64,000 nucleotides of DNA from Kondoa malvinella (taxonomy: Eukaryota; Basidiomycota; Agaricostilbomycetes; Agaricostilbales; Kondoaceae), in contig BCIM01000007.1 of NCBI GenBank assembly GCA_039545315.1, forward strand, positions 894,745-958,744. The letters run 5' to 3'. Below are positions 46,562 to 58,471 of this stretch, piece after piece. Positions within the stretch are counted from its first letter, which is position 1. Each line of letters begins with the position of its first letter. Below the pieces are notes generated by a model that made no database searches, was not told the DNA's origin, and saw only the letters and a program-made list of their open reading frames with translations. A program made the position numbers and the translations under genes.

Positions 46562-47210
46562 GATCTCTTGGATAGGCTACAGTCTAGGCAGCAGAGTGGG
46601 CGTTCGTTTGAAGAGGTATTGCGGGCAAAGAGCCAACAACAAAAGGAAATTGGCTCGAGCGGGATCTTGCAAAGATTCTCTGCTTTTGCCTTTGCCTGGT
46701 TGAAGGACTTGCAGCGGCCACGCCTTGTATAATTCTGAACTTGAAAGGAGAAATGAGTGTATGGACGACGGCAAGAGAGAAGTGGCGAGATGTTCGTGAG
46801 GCCTGAATGGGAATTTGGATTCTGTTCTTTGTGATTGTTGTGTTCAAGAAGGCGAGCGCACAGGTTCAAAGTCACCTGCGAGCGTAGCACAAGGTGCGTT
46901 GTGCTGGTCGCGGATTATCGTTGCGCAATTCTGCCGTTCAAACTATTTGTGCGGAGCGGAACGAGCCACTCGATCACCTCAATGTCTCAAGGAGTGCCTG
47001 GCCGTACAAGCAAAGGTACACCTGCTTATTGATGCACTTCCAAAAGGGAGTGCCTTGTAAAAAAGAAGTGAGGGAAGTCAGGCCAGGGACATGAATTCGG
47101 GATCTCGCTCGGCATGGCTTGTTTCCATGCATGCCGAGCGATAAGCCAAGATAGTTAGAGAAGTTGTGGGAGACGGTGCAATATATGAACAATGCATGCT
47201 TGAGAATACT
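46562..47210. other. intergenic
   Basis: About 650 nt between MUB1 (-) and the ULP2 stop (-). Several 60-130 codon frames overlap on both strands with no motif. A region at 46850-46880 has a weak tRNA T-arm-like hairpin that does not extend to a cloverleaf. Confidence 0.4.
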
Positions 47211-50200
47211 TTACAACATCGTGAGGTCGTCTTGTGCGTTTGATACGTTCGGCAAGGATAGTTTCGTAAGGATATCGTGTGTGTAGCGAGTGTGCGTATT
47301 ATGACCAGAGGCGCCTGGCGAAGTCGTGATAGATGTTCCTTGACGAGGCGAAGGTGGCTTTGGTACGAAAGGCGAACTGACTCTAAAGGGCTGAGCTGAA
47401 GGCGGAGCGACTTCTTCTTCGTCGCTAATGAGCTGTTGATCAGGATGAGAGCCAGGTAGTTTGGGACTAGAGCGACTCTTCCTTCCAGGCGACGATGCAC
47501 TTGGGTGTTTGAGCAGTTGCGGTTCTTCGTCCTCTTCTGAATCTTGTGGGATAACTCGCTTCTTGCTTTTCTTTGAATGTTCAGATGCAGGTCCAGCGCT
47601 CTTCGAAGCAAGGTGGACGCCAGAATCGCGCGTGCTACTTGACCCTGCGGTTTGCTTGACTGATGTAGAAGCGGAAGCCTTTGACGCAAAGTATTCAGAA
47701 GTCGTGTGATCTGAAGTTGAGAGGTGCGGAGGATTCGAAGTCACAGTTTCCGCTCGCTGCTTATCCTTTTTCTTCAGATTCTTGCCGGTCCCGAAAGATG
47801 TTGGCGAAATAGAGTTTGAGAGGGATTGTGTTGTCGCAACGACTTTGGGAGGGGAAGGCCTTCGGGGCGATTGGCTCTCTTCATCGCTGATTTCCATAAC
47901 ATCGTGCTGATTAATCGGAGCAGGAGCAGTCTTTCTCCGCTTTGCTTGATTGCGAGTTGTCAATGCTGGAGGCTGCGATAAGCAGAGTCAGGCTTTAGGT
48001 CCAGACAAGAGCAGAAAGAGACTGACTTGAGCGTTTGATACAAGCGGAGCTGTGACAGCCTCAGCTTCGACTTCTGGTAGAGCTGAAGTGCTGGCAACCG
48101 GAACATCAACAGTCGGAGACCCAGCCTCTGCCGCCGCGGCTTCTGCTTTCAGCCGTTCGGCCTTCTCTGCTTTACGAGCTGCTCTGGCCTTCTCCTCTTC
48201 AGCATCGCGCTTCTCCTTGATCACCAGCCATTGCTTAGACAGCTCTGCAATGTCTTTTCTCATCATTCCACGCCTAGCAGGGATACTACCACTCTTCCAG
48301 CTGTCGATGATGTGCTTTCCCTTGCCTAACCCCTTAGGTCTATTTGACTACGATGCACGATATGTAAGCGAAGTCGGAAGCGTATGATCAAAAGCTTACA
48401 ACATGAGCAATGGCAAGTGCCGGATCTTCGAGGAATTTCTGAACAAAGTGCAGGAGGAAGACGCCGCAGTCCGAGAAGCCTTCTTGTTGTGGACAGCCGC
48501 AAAGACTGCCGACGGTATTGGCTTCGAGCGTTTTTGGGTTTATGTCTATCGATTTTTTGTGTCCCGCTTCACGACTCATGTAGTAGCGCAGCTTGTTGAT
48601 GACAGCCGCATGCGAGCCGCCCAAGCTGTCAAAGGTGAGAATGTGACATCTGTAAGGAAGCATGAGGTCGCGCTCTATCAAGCATGTGTTGTGCTTACTG
48701 CGTAGAGCCAGGAGTCATTTCTGACGGATCCGCAGACTGGGGAGCTGCATCGGTTGCTAAGATTTGAGGAACATCCAGAGTAGATGTGAGCACCTCTGCT
48801 GAGGGTACTTTTGCCGGTGGAGCTGCGTACTCAAGCTCTTCATCGCTGGAATCGACAGGAGCTACAGTCGTCACAGGTTGATTGGTCTCAAGCGCAGAAG
48901 TGGGCAGATTCTCGTCGATCCCCGTCATAATCGTATCGGCAGCGTTCTCCGCAGGCGCGTTGACGGTCGGAGCGAATTTGGCAAAGAACGCTTGTTGTTG
49001 ATGTTCGAAAAGCTTTTCTGACTCTTCCTCCGGCGGCTCCTCGATGTCCATAGGGTCTTCCTCGTCAGCGGTCTCGTCGATCTGGGCTGACGAGTCTCGA
49101 GAGGCTCGCTGAGCACCTGTTTGATGCTGCTGATCTGATCTGACTTGAGACATGTCTGAGTCCTGACTACCCGTCGGTGATACTGCTCGTGAGGCTTGGT
49201 CGCTTGGAATGGCAGACTGTTGACGGCTAGACATCGCCGGTGCAGGAGAGCTTTCTGAAACAGTTCGAGATTCGATTGCAGCATCTTCTTCTGACTTGTG
49301 CTGGTCGTCCAACGGCGCAGGCGAGTCGACATCCATAGCGGTAGACGAATCTTGCTTAGAGGTCGCTTTTGCAGCAAGAGTAGGCACAGGTTTGTCAGCC
49401 AAGCGACCACTCTGCCGCCGTTCAGTATCGCCTTCGGGTAGTTCTAGTATGCGGCCAGGGTTACAGATGATGGCGAGGTACCAATGCAGGCTAATTGAAA
49501 TCAGCGCACGTCATTTGAGCGGGACTAAGGACTGACTTTTCGTTGATAGGCACCACAATATAGTCTTTCTTGAAGAAGTCGAACTTAGCCGTCCACTTGC
49601 TGACCGGCAGATAATTGTCGACAGGCTGCTTGCGGTCTCTGGAAGACAACATCAAGGGATGACATCTCTGTGCGGGAACTTGCATACTTTGTTTTTGGCT
49701 TCTGAGTGAACCTCTTGTAGAAGAAAGAATTGAACATATGAACAGCTGCAGCGGCTTGAGGGTCTTTAGCCTTCAGCTCATCTTGAATACGTCTTGCTCT
49801 CCAACTTAGCATAGCTCAACATGCTTGTCATGACCAGCTTACCTCAACCCAAATTCGATCAAGGTATCATTGAGAAAATCGTCGCCGTTTAGTCTGCGAG
49901 CGTCGGCAACAGTCACAGAAATGCCGCCCGTTCCTTCGAAGGGGTACACGAGAATGCTGCGACAATGAAGAGTGGACGGGGATCTGAATCGAGAAGAAGC
50001 ACACGTACACCTTATCTGAAGGCATGCCAGTAAACTCGTCTTGCGGAGCAGCAGCAATCTCCTCTTCTGCTTTACGTTTGCGCGAGCTGGAAACGTCGAT
50101 CTCTTCAACGACAGTGTCACCGGCCAGCGTGCGACCTATGGACTGGCGAGTCTTGCTTCTGGTGCTTGCGGTCGAGGATTGCGGTTTGGATCTGGGGCGA

Positions 50201-52499
50201 CAGCTTAATACTGCGAGATAGGGATATTGGTGAACTCACGTAAAAGGTAGCGTCTTGTTTGTTCCGTCTGTCTTGCTTGTAGTGGGAATGGCTTTTGGGC
50301 GTTTTGGGAGAGGGTCTGCTGAAATCGAATCTTTTTGCGATTGCGATCGGCTTGTGCGTTTTTGATTCGTACTACTCTGACACATCAGATTGACAGTTCC
50401 TAGAACGCCATTCCAGTCACTCGTGCTGAGCTGACATAAGCACAACATTCCCGTCAGCAAGAGCAATAACGTACATGCAGGACTCTTTAGGGATCGTGCC
50501 TTCGCTACCTTTCCCGAACATTGCCACCAGGGCAGCCAGGTTCTTGGCCTCAAACTCTTTGTTGTCCGAAAATTGGATGATGATCCAGCTTGTGGCATCT
50601 GCCTCATAGTACTCAGCAAGAGACAGCATTGCGTGTCCAGATGACACACGGTCAGGGCTTACGCCTGGTTCGAATATGCCGGTTTTCTCGACTTGCGGCT
50701 GGTCTTTGATCTTGCGGACGGACATACCAAAAAATAGAGGCAGAGAAGCAGAAGCTTTAAACGCGAGCGGTATCTGCCCGACAATCAGGTCGTGGTCTTT
50801 ACTTAAACCGGTTAGTGCGCACCTTGACTGCCTGAATATCACGGGTCTCAATCCTCCACGGTTTATCATCCTTGAATCTTAAGATGAGGCTGAAAGGGTG
50901 CATGACAAGTTCTGTTGCATCATCAGCTACTTGCAGGCCCAAATATGCTCGTGTAACAGGCAACGAATAGACCGCTGAAGGTTGAGGTGTGGCAACGCCT
51001 GGTCTGACTGGTTTGACTGGTGGAGGAAGCTGCGATTTGATCGGTGCATTCTGACAATCAATGATCAAGGAATGGCCTCTTGCTACCGAAATGACTCACT
51101 TTGGGCTTCATTCCGGTTATTCTGCTCGATTTCGCTGCCGGCTCAAAATTCTCTCGCTTCGTACTCGTGTTCCCGCGCTCGATGCTTTTGATTCCGATCG
51201 GATCATCGGTAGATGGGTCGTGTGAAGCACAACGTCGACTAGTGGATGCTTGATTTACTTCTTCGTCGCTGAGTGTCATACCATCGGCATCCTGGATAGG
51301 ATCTGCTCGCAAAGGATCTTGTTCTCGGCCTGGTTGATTGGTGTCGTCCTCATCCGAGTCGGACAACAATTCATGCACTACTTTCTCTTTCGGGACCTCG
51401 TCTGGTGCCTTCCTGGGAGCTTTGCCTTTCTTGCGAACTGATAAACCCTTCTTCTTTCCTGATTCTTCAATAGGCGGATCCGATTCGTGACGGGCAAGAT
51501 GAAAAGAGCGAGGATCGTCGTTGTTAAGATTGATGTCCCCAGGGTATTGATTACTCGGTCCGCGCTTGGGAAGATCGAGGCCATTAGCACCCATACCAGA
51601 GCTGGAAGATGGGTATCCGTTATGCGACGCTGCACATCAACTGATGAGCAAAACGCGACTATGTCTCAGTGAAGAAGCACACCTTCGAAGTGGTTGTATC
51701 CCGGAACATCGGATGCAGGACCTTTCTGTATGCGATTCAAGCCTTGCAGACTGGTTGCTTTGTCTTTCGATTTAGTAAAAGCAGGGATTTCGTCCTTCTT
51801 TTTGCCTTTGCCAGGATGGAGGTGAGGACGATACCCGCCAGTAGTACCAGGCTGGAAAGATCCTTGCGTTGCACTGTTTCGTTGCGTTTTCTTGCGCTGA
51901 TTCGGTTCGTCGTCGTCGTCCATCACAGAGGCGCCCTAGCATTAGAGGATCAACTGGAAATGGGCTCGCGTCAAAGATTCAAACATACAGGCTTGATTGG
52001 GATGGGTTTCTCTGATGCGTTCGAGCTGCGACTTGGGCCGCTATAGGTGGTATCAGGTATTAGTGGAAATCTGATCCGAATGAGACGTACTTGTAAAACC
52101 TGCCAGAAGAGGTTCCAGACATCTTGTCCAGCACACCCGCAGCGAACGTTCCTCTACTAGTACTAGCTTGCGGTGCTAGACCAGCCTGAACCTCGTCGTC
52201 CGAATCTGAAAGGATGGTAGCTTTGCCCAAGTCAATGGGAGAGTCTGCTGTAGATCCAGCTGTTCGACGAGATTTCGGCTTGCTGGGCTTGGGCTATCGT
52301 ACCCATGGAAGAAAAGCATGAGCTGCTAGCGCTTAATGCTGCACTTCAGCCTTACCTGATGTGCGTATTTGCCGTACAAGTTGTTCAGTTGGTGATGAGT
52401 GCTCTGCTCGTCTGATGGGTCTGTCTCTTGGATCTCGAAATCTCCAGAGATGCTGTCCTTGCCTAGAAAATGACCAAAGCCTGAGAAGCTGGGGCTCAT
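47211..52499 (-). CDS. ULP2: SUMO-specific protease ULP2 (SENP6/7 type, split catalytic domain)
   Basis: A very long multi-exon gene. The N-terminal half is acidic and Ser-rich. Then comes a PH-like stretch (AYLGLQVADDATELVMHPFS, ILRFKDDKPWRIETRDIQAV) and the protease domain: VTVADARRLNGDDFLNDTLI, NSFFYKRFTQKPK, KYDFF-type strand KFDFFKKDYIVVPINEK, and the catalytic His in HWYLAIICNPGR. About 240 residues of low-complexity Asp/Ser/Gln insertion (49.4-48.7 kb) separate this from the rest: ILTFDSLGGSHAAVI with the Asp, and CPQQEGFSDCGVFLLHF with the Gln and nucleophilic Cys. The triad is intact. The C-terminal ~450 residues are disordered and Lys/Ser-rich. The start is taken as MSPSFSGFG; the upstream frame has no ATG. 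Role: removal of poly-SUMO chains in the nucleus. Confidence 0.9.
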
Positions 52500-52733
52500 C
52501 CAGAATTGCAAAGGCAAGCAAGTCGCTTTGACAGCAGGAGAAGACGAGCTCGTCACGCGCCAGCAGCAACTAGGAGGGTATCACACAGTCGGTGGAATCT
52601 TTCTTCAAAGCTCAGGTATACTCAGCGCATAGCTCGAGCGCTGCTTATCGAGAGCAAGGTTTGTGTTGATTTTCGGTTTTCGAGGTTCAATCAAAGAGTG
52701 GCAAGTAAGGGCTATGAGCATCTCTATACGCGT

Positions 52734-53932
52734 CTACTGCTTCTCCTCTGCTATAGGCTCAGATTGCGACTTGATCCTCTCGTGCTCTGGCTCCTTCAAC
52801 CTCAATGCCGCTTGTACTTTTGACAAGTAGATGAGCTGACGCGAGACTGGCAGAAGATCAATGCAGGACTTACATATCGCTCTCTTGAGTTCTATTTCAC
52901 TCTGCTTCTCCAGCGAATAGTCCGACATGAGCCGCGGTACGGCTGCAGCTGTCAAAAGCAACCCCTTTTCCGTCTGTTCATGCGGTGATGTCGCAGACTC
53001 TTGGTAGACTGCATCCAGCTTTGAAGACTCTTCCATCTGTAGCTGCCCTAGCTCTTGCAGATTCGATAGGTAGCTGCTTGCCTGCCATGCTCGCCAATGT
53101 GACCATGACCGCCTGCTAAAATCAGTATTGATCAAGGTCACAGCTGAGATGCGACTGACCATAAGAAGTAGAAGAAAGGGAGATTAGGTATTATAGGTAT
53201 CTGTCAGGACTACTTAGAAGATGTTATAGCAAAATGCAAAGGTCTTGCAGACTGACCAGAGCGAAAGGAGCCGTTACAGGCGAAGAAAGCAGCCACCACC
53301 ACATCCGCTGCTTATGATGCGGCACTCGATACCTGAGCTGAGCTTTCAGATGCGATTCAAGCGTTGCTCTGCTTATTGTCGAAGACGGATACAGCATTGG
53401 CACCTTTTGACCCTGATTCAACCAACACAAGCAAACACACAACAGCACAAAGACTTACTACGCCATCATCACCCTGATCTTCTGCTTTCCCTGCCTGTGT
53501 ACCCATGAGCGGTTCCTTATCGTCATCTCGCTTCGACAAGCTATCCTTCCTACTCGCCCACGGCTTGGGCGATAACTCCTTGTCCAAGCTCTTGAGGGCC
53601 CACTCTTCAAATGCAATAGAGTCCATCATCTTTTCTCCCCGAGACCAGATCTTGTGCTTGAAGCTGTCGACTTCTGCAGCACCGAGTTTGTTCCATTGCT
53701 TGCTCGTCCAATTCGTCTAAGCCACGCCGAGCAGAGCAACAGATAATAAGGACTCCGATCTGACATTGGGACAGCGAGGTGCAAGAAGAGGCTAACACAC
53801 GGCTTTGTTCACATAACTGATTTCACCAGACTTTTGTAGTTCTGTAGGATGTATCGCATGAAAATAGACAAGCGGAGGTGTCCTTTTAGCTAGAGGGAGA
53901 GCTAGGATGCTCAGCGGTCTGCGCGATGCCAT
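52734..53932 (-). CDS. mitochondrial K+/H+ exchange-related protein (Mit_KHE1, YDL183C type)
   Basis: ATG 53932 begins MASRRPLSILALPLAKRTPP, a Mit_KHE1-type N-terminus, then TNWTSKQWNKLGAAEVDSFK, EKMMDSIAFEEWALKSLDKE, LYPSSTISRATLESHLKAQL, QRMWWWLLSSPVTAPFAL, IPIIPNLPFFYFLW, and SWSHWRAWQASSYLSNL. The W-rich, P-rich order with PNLPFFY is diagnostic. Members sit in the inner mitochondrial membrane and are linked to K+/H+ exchange. The acceptor after FYFLW must be the second AG of AGCAG to give WRSWSHW. A 54-nt in-frame segment near the end is probably an intron (AAG acceptor). The next gene on this strand, SPE2, ends 99 nt upstream. Confidence 0.87.
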
Positions 53933-54031
53933 CTCGATTGTTATAGCTCAAGGACAAAAGAATATCGTGACGAGCACTTGTGACGCTGACGTTTTCGGCA
54001 TGAATTCCATCTATCTGCAATGCACTCTATA

Positions 54032-55503
54032 CTACCCGACAGGTGTAGCTAATCCTGATGTCCCAGCTTTCCGCTTGCAGAAAGTTGAGAAGAGGAGTTC
54101 ATAATCATCAAAGCTGCGTCTGCATCAGCTCCATACTGAGCAAATGCAAGGGAAGAGAACTCACTCGTATACAATCTTTGCTGTCCTCTTGTACGCATCA
54201 TTAACAAACTTGGCCTCATGCAACGCCGCCAACCCTTGTTCACCAGTAGTCTCCACTCCGTCTTCACCACCAGACACAAACAACGTCAACGTCCATTTAC
54301 CCGGGTTGAAGATGCGCAATAGCCGCTGAACGACTTCTTTCACATCCAGCTTTGACCCATCACCTACCAGACCGAATTCCATGTTGGTTTCGAAACTGGC
54401 GTACGAGTAGCCCGGTTCAGGCGTGACGTGGATCGTAGCATATCGATCACTTTGCATAGTGACGTTTGCTGAATACCCACATGGTTCGAAACAGTATGCG
54501 TCGAGGTTCGTCTGCTGATTTGCTGAGGAGGATGGGAAGAGCGCGGTGATGCCTGTAGAATCGGAGATCTGAATACCGGCTGCTTGACCAGAGGAAGAAG
54601 ATTGTAGTGATGATGGAAAGTAAAAGGCAGCCGCTTCTGTTGGTTCTAGGTCAGACATGAGAATTTCGAGCGTTTGATCAGGCGGTGAGAGCCGAGGTAG
54701 ACTTTGTACTGCTAGCGGTGCTGTTGAGCTAGTGGAAGCTTCTGGCAGTTGATCGTGAATGTGTGACGGACCGCCAATAACTTCATCGTTCGGTGCTGTG
54801 GTGTATAGCAGCCAGTGATCGCGATTCATGGGTCCGACAGTGTAGCCGCTGCCATTTTCTGTCAGACAATATCTCTACAGTAAGCATTAGCTGCCATACG
54901 TAAGACTTCTACTGACTAAAGAAACCGTCCAAGACTGCCATTTCGGCCTTCCAATCTTTATGAGGACCTTTCTGCATGTCTGGAAACATGAATGTTTTGC
55001 GACTATAGAACGCCCGCCAGACGCCTTTCGTATATCCTGCCTGTTCGGCCAGTCGTAAGATAGTCTTGATACCCAATAAGAGCGTAGTAGTGCCGCAAGT
55101 CTTGAGTATCAATTTATGAGGCCAGACGAACATGGAGCTCTCGCTGAAAGTCGGTCAGCACAAACACCTGAAATCATATAAAGACCCACCTGAGCAGATA
55201 CGCATCCACGCCATGCCCTTCAATAACGCTAAGCACTTTACAATGTACTTCATCCAGCATGCCCTCCCAATCTTTCCTACTGACAGATCTCAAACCTTTC
55301 CCTCCCTCTGGCGCTTGATCAGCTGAATCACTCCACCATAATTCTAAAAGCTTTTCTGGTCCTTCAAAAGGTCCTGTCGCTTCTTCAGGTGAAAGGTCTG
55401 TCACTTCTTGGCCATTTGCGACAATTCTTTCGTGCGCGCTTGTACTAGGCTGGTCGTTCGGTAGGCTGGAAGTAGATGAGCTGCTGGTAGATGCGCTGGC
55501 CAT
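54032..55503 (-). CDS. SPE2: S-adenosylmethionine decarboxylase proenzyme
   Basis: ATG 55503 (MASASTSSSSTSSLPN). Core: FEGPEKLLELWW, then LLSESSMFVWPHK, the self-processing site where the Ser becomes the pyruvoyl group; an intron sits directly before it. Next: ILKTCGTTTLLLGIK, WRAFYSRKTFMFPDMQ, YTVGPMNRDHWLLYTT, LDAYCFEPCGYSANV, YATIHVTPEPGYSYASFET and KWTLTLFVSGGE. The final exon gives SFDDYELLFSTFCKRK after a 45-nt intron; without that splice the frame ends early. The enzyme supplies aminopropyl groups for spermidine and spermine. The disordered insert after HWLLYTT is longer than in yeast. A 62-codon ORF lies immediately upstream of the ATG. Confidence 0.94.
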
Positions 55504-56187
55504 CAGAGCCTAAAGGTTTTGCTCAAGGGCAATTGTCGAAATTTTATGCAAAGGATGTTTCGAACGAAGAGCAAAGTAGATAGCTCGCGTCAACGTAGGT
55601 ATCAGCTTGAGGATTACGGGTATAGATCCTGAGCCAAGCCAAGGTATTGTCTGATGGCCGTGTTTGGTAGAGATGTGCAAGGGGATACATTTGATCATTG
55701 GGAATACTAGATACTCTTACTCCGATGGCACAGCGCACCGCCCAGCTTTTATGAACACGTGCGAAGCACCTCGGCATCTTTGAGCGCAAAGCATGCATCC
55801 AATTCAGATTTCGCGCTGCCAACCTGTGCTGGCCAGCCTTTGCGTTCAATAGATGCTGGCAAGCCTCCATGTTCATGATACGACAGGTCGTAGAAGCCCG
55901 ACCACCGCCTAGAAAGCAACCAAGCCGACTTGTTGATCTGTGGATCAACCGATGTCTTATATCAGCGGTGAGGCTGAAACGCGATATCTGTGACTCACTT
56001 GTCGCCTGATATGCAGCCTGAGGGCTTGCCATCAAGTGAAGGCCGCTCTACATAGTAAGAGAGATGAGCTGTTGCTTAAGAGAGAATGTAAGCTGGAAGA
56101 GAAACGCCAATCGATAGAATACTCACATGTTTCAGGACAAACTCTTTGCTCCGTCTACTTCGCTTCTCAGCGATCCCTATCATTCAC
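55504..56187. other. SPE2 upstream region
   Basis: About 680 nt between SPE2 (-) and the VPS71 stop (-), including the candidate uORF at 55510-55698. A 163-codon frame overlaps it but lacks motifs. Confidence 0.45.
55510..55698 (-). promoter_or_regulatory. candidate upstream ORF of SPE2 (62 codons)
   Basis: An ATG-initiated frame of 62 codons ends TAG, then GCTCTG, then the SPE2 ATG: six nucleotides separate its stop from the main start. AdoMetDC mRNAs in animals and plants carry regulatory uORFs that sense polyamines. Whether this ORF is in the mature mRNA is not shown by the sequence. Confidence 0.35.
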
Positions 56188-56790
56188 TCATGTACATCTT
56201 GTATCCTCATGTGTATTCTTGCAATCCAAAGAGCAATATCTGAAACCGCATTTAAGGCAACGATGCTTGCTCTTGTAGCCGCAGACCGAGCATAGCTGTG
56301 CGACAGGTGCAGATGGTGCCGGTGCAGCAGCAGTGAGGTACGAAGGCGTGCGACGAGACACTCTTGCTAGACCCTGTGTTGTCCAACATGCTCAACACCA
56401 CGATAAGAGGAAGCAAGGGACGGCTCACGCTCTCATCCACGAGCAAGTTCAGATTCTTGCGATACATGAGCAGCACTCTGACAGCCATAGACTGGTCTGC
56501 CTTGTTCTTGCGCTTCTTGAGCGTGCCCAAAGCCAAACTTCCCGTGTTACCCTCATCGCCAGCTTCAGAGTGGAAAGCAGAATGATGATCCGTGTGGTTG
56601 CTTCGTTCCATGTCATCCAAGTAGCGTTGGACCCTCCGAGTCTCTTGCGCGCTCGTTTTCCCATCCTTGATTTGTGCTGTAACGGCCGCTTGAGCTGCTG
56701 TCGCTCGCGTAGCTGTGCATGTCTATCAGCTATCGTCTCTAGCCTGTTTGCCATTATGAACGCACGAGCTCTGCGTTTCTTGGGCGGCAT
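56188..56790 (-). CDS. VPS71: HIT zinc-finger protein VPS71/ZNHIT1 (SWR1 complex)
   Basis: Exon 1 (MPPKKRRA) joins over a 54-nt intron to TRATAAQAAVTAQIKDGKTS and ETRRVQRYLDDMERSNHTD, the conserved basic helix before the ZNHIT1 linker. Then come KKRKNKADQSMAVRVLLMYR with KNLNLLVDE, PSYLTAAAPAPSAPVAQL, and the HIT finger CSVCGYKSKHRCLKCGFRYC followed by SLDCKNTHEDTRCT. The junction between LLVDE and RVSRRTPSYL shifts frame. The strong GTGAGC donor does not restore it; a GC donor two bases earlier with a TAG acceptor does. The protein is a subunit of the SWR1 remodeller that deposits H2A.Z. Confidence 0.87.
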
Positions 56791-57300
56791 GAATCTCTGT
56801 CGTCGTGATGGAGACTGAGTAAGCGACTCGCTCTCTTTTTTGCGACCGTGACTTGTATTTCTAATTCTCAAGATGTGCTGTTCTGTCAAGCTGCACCACG
56901 AACTGCTTGTTGGTCTTGGAAATCGATTTGCAGTCTAGCAAACCTGTGGAAATGTTTCCGGTTTTTGATAGTACTCTGCCCTTCCGATATCTCTCTGCGC
57001 AGCCGTACCTAAGTCAAGACGCCATTCGTTGTCTCGTATTATCCGCGTTACTACTCGAGCGGGCCGCGATCTCTTTCCACGCAATTAAGCTTTCATCGCA
57101 AAAGAAGCTTATCGTGGATTTGAATGGCTTGCTCTCTTACACTGTCCTCTGCTTTGTCCTACCATCAAACAGGCATACCCCATTATGCCAAGAAGAGTAT
57201 TAGACATTGGAACCGCTTGGACCAGTCTTTATTGCAATCCGAGGTCTCAGACAATCCCTGTTTACAGCCTCTCTGCCCTTGCTCTTGCCCCATCAAATAC
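56791..57300. other. divergent promoter region
   Basis: About 510 nt between VPS71 (-) and the Ser-rich gene (+). The downstream frame is open from an ATG at 57124, so the true start of the plus-strand gene could be there instead of at 57301. Confidence 0.4.
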
Positions 57301-58437
57301 ATGACGGATCACAAAGAAGCTCGTCGCGCAAGTGGATTCTATTCATTACTCAGCACATCACTAAGCGCTTCCGTCACTTCGCTATCGAGCTATTGCCCAC
57401 CTTTACCAGCTCAGCTCGCCTCTTCTACTTCTGTAGTCAATCTAGCAGCATCAGCAGCCAATGCACCTCTAGATGCGATACAGTCTCTTCGACGCAACCT
57501 CGAACCGCAAATCGCTTACAACTCGCCTAACCTCGCCTGGTCTGGCAAACGATCTCTTCAAACAAGCAACAGCAGTGCCAGTCTACGATCAAGTAGAGGC
57601 TCTACACTTCGGCAAGAGTATCAGCCTGACCCATGCGCTATACCAATCCCAGGCAGTCTATCGAAATCAACCAGCTTCCTGCACAGTCCTACTTTCGCCT
57701 CAGAGCTAGATCAAGCTTTAGAGCCCGCTCGTTCAGTCAGACAGAAGACTTCAAACCTCTCTCACTCGTTGAGAAGCTTGGATCCACCCTTTCAAGAAGC
57801 ACCTCTGAAACGATCACCAACAAAGAAACGTCGACCTCCATTGATTGTTCTCTCTCGTATCCAGACTCAAGATCTGGGACGATCGCGATCACCTCTATCC
57901 TACGATACGCGTTCACCAGCAGGTCGACATTCACCTCTGCTACAATCAATGTCCTTCGGATCTCGCTATGCCTCATCATTACATTCACCAGATTTATCCG
58001 ACCTCTCTTCCGGTCCTCCTACACCTCCTTTATCCGACTGTGGACCATTCTCACCAGCATCCAGCTTTGATTTCCCTTTTCGGATAGATGATGATCGCCA
58101 ACCTGTTTTGTTAGCACCTCTTTCAGCTTCTCGACCTCCGAGTGAGTTGTATCAGAAGAAGCGAAAGGCAAAAGAAAGAAGAGATAGTATGGATGTTGGA
58201 TTGCCTAGTAGTCCTAGCAGCGCTTGGTTGCATTGGTTGAATCCGGTCAATGAGACGACGGTAGATCCGGTGTTTGCGCAAGAGGAGGAAGAGAAGAAAG
58301 GGTGGATGTCGGATGATGAACAGGAAGAGCAGTTTGCTGTATGTCTACCTTTCTTTGCCCGTTTTCGCAAAGGCTGACTAGGTTGATAGTTCCTGCCGAG
58401 GAGTTCTACAACAAGACGCTTATCGGCAATACGATGA
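57301..58437 (+). CDS. Ser/Pro-rich protein of unknown function
   Basis: Two exons (57301-58338, then 58390-58437 after a GTATGT...GATAG intron) give about 361 residues starting MTDHKEARRASGFYSLLSTS. The frame is open upstream to ATG 57124. It is rich in Ser, Pro, Leu and Arg with many SP motifs (LSRIQTQDLGRSRSPLS, SGPPTPPLSDCGPFSPAS), a basic patch (ELYQKKRKAKERRDS) and an acidic end with QEEEEKKGWMSDDEQEE. The final exon ends FLPRSSTTRRL plus a few residues, a basic motif. No catalytic domain. Its stop is 34 nt from that of the convergent neighbour, so the 3' UTRs must overlap. Confidence 0.7.
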
Positions 58438-58471
58438 AATGTGACCAGCACATGGAATACACTATCCACAA

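Noticed and set aside
46850..46885. T-arm-like hairpin (CAGGT...ACCTG)
   Set aside because: Loop length and lack of D and acceptor arms do not fit a tRNA.
47078..47689. 203-codon minus-strand frame
   Set aside because: Shadow of the ULP2 C-terminal exon in another frame.
55544..56035. 163-codon minus-strand frame upstream of SPE2
   Set aside because: No domain, frequent Arg/Cys/Trp typical of non-coding frames; more likely leader or promoter.
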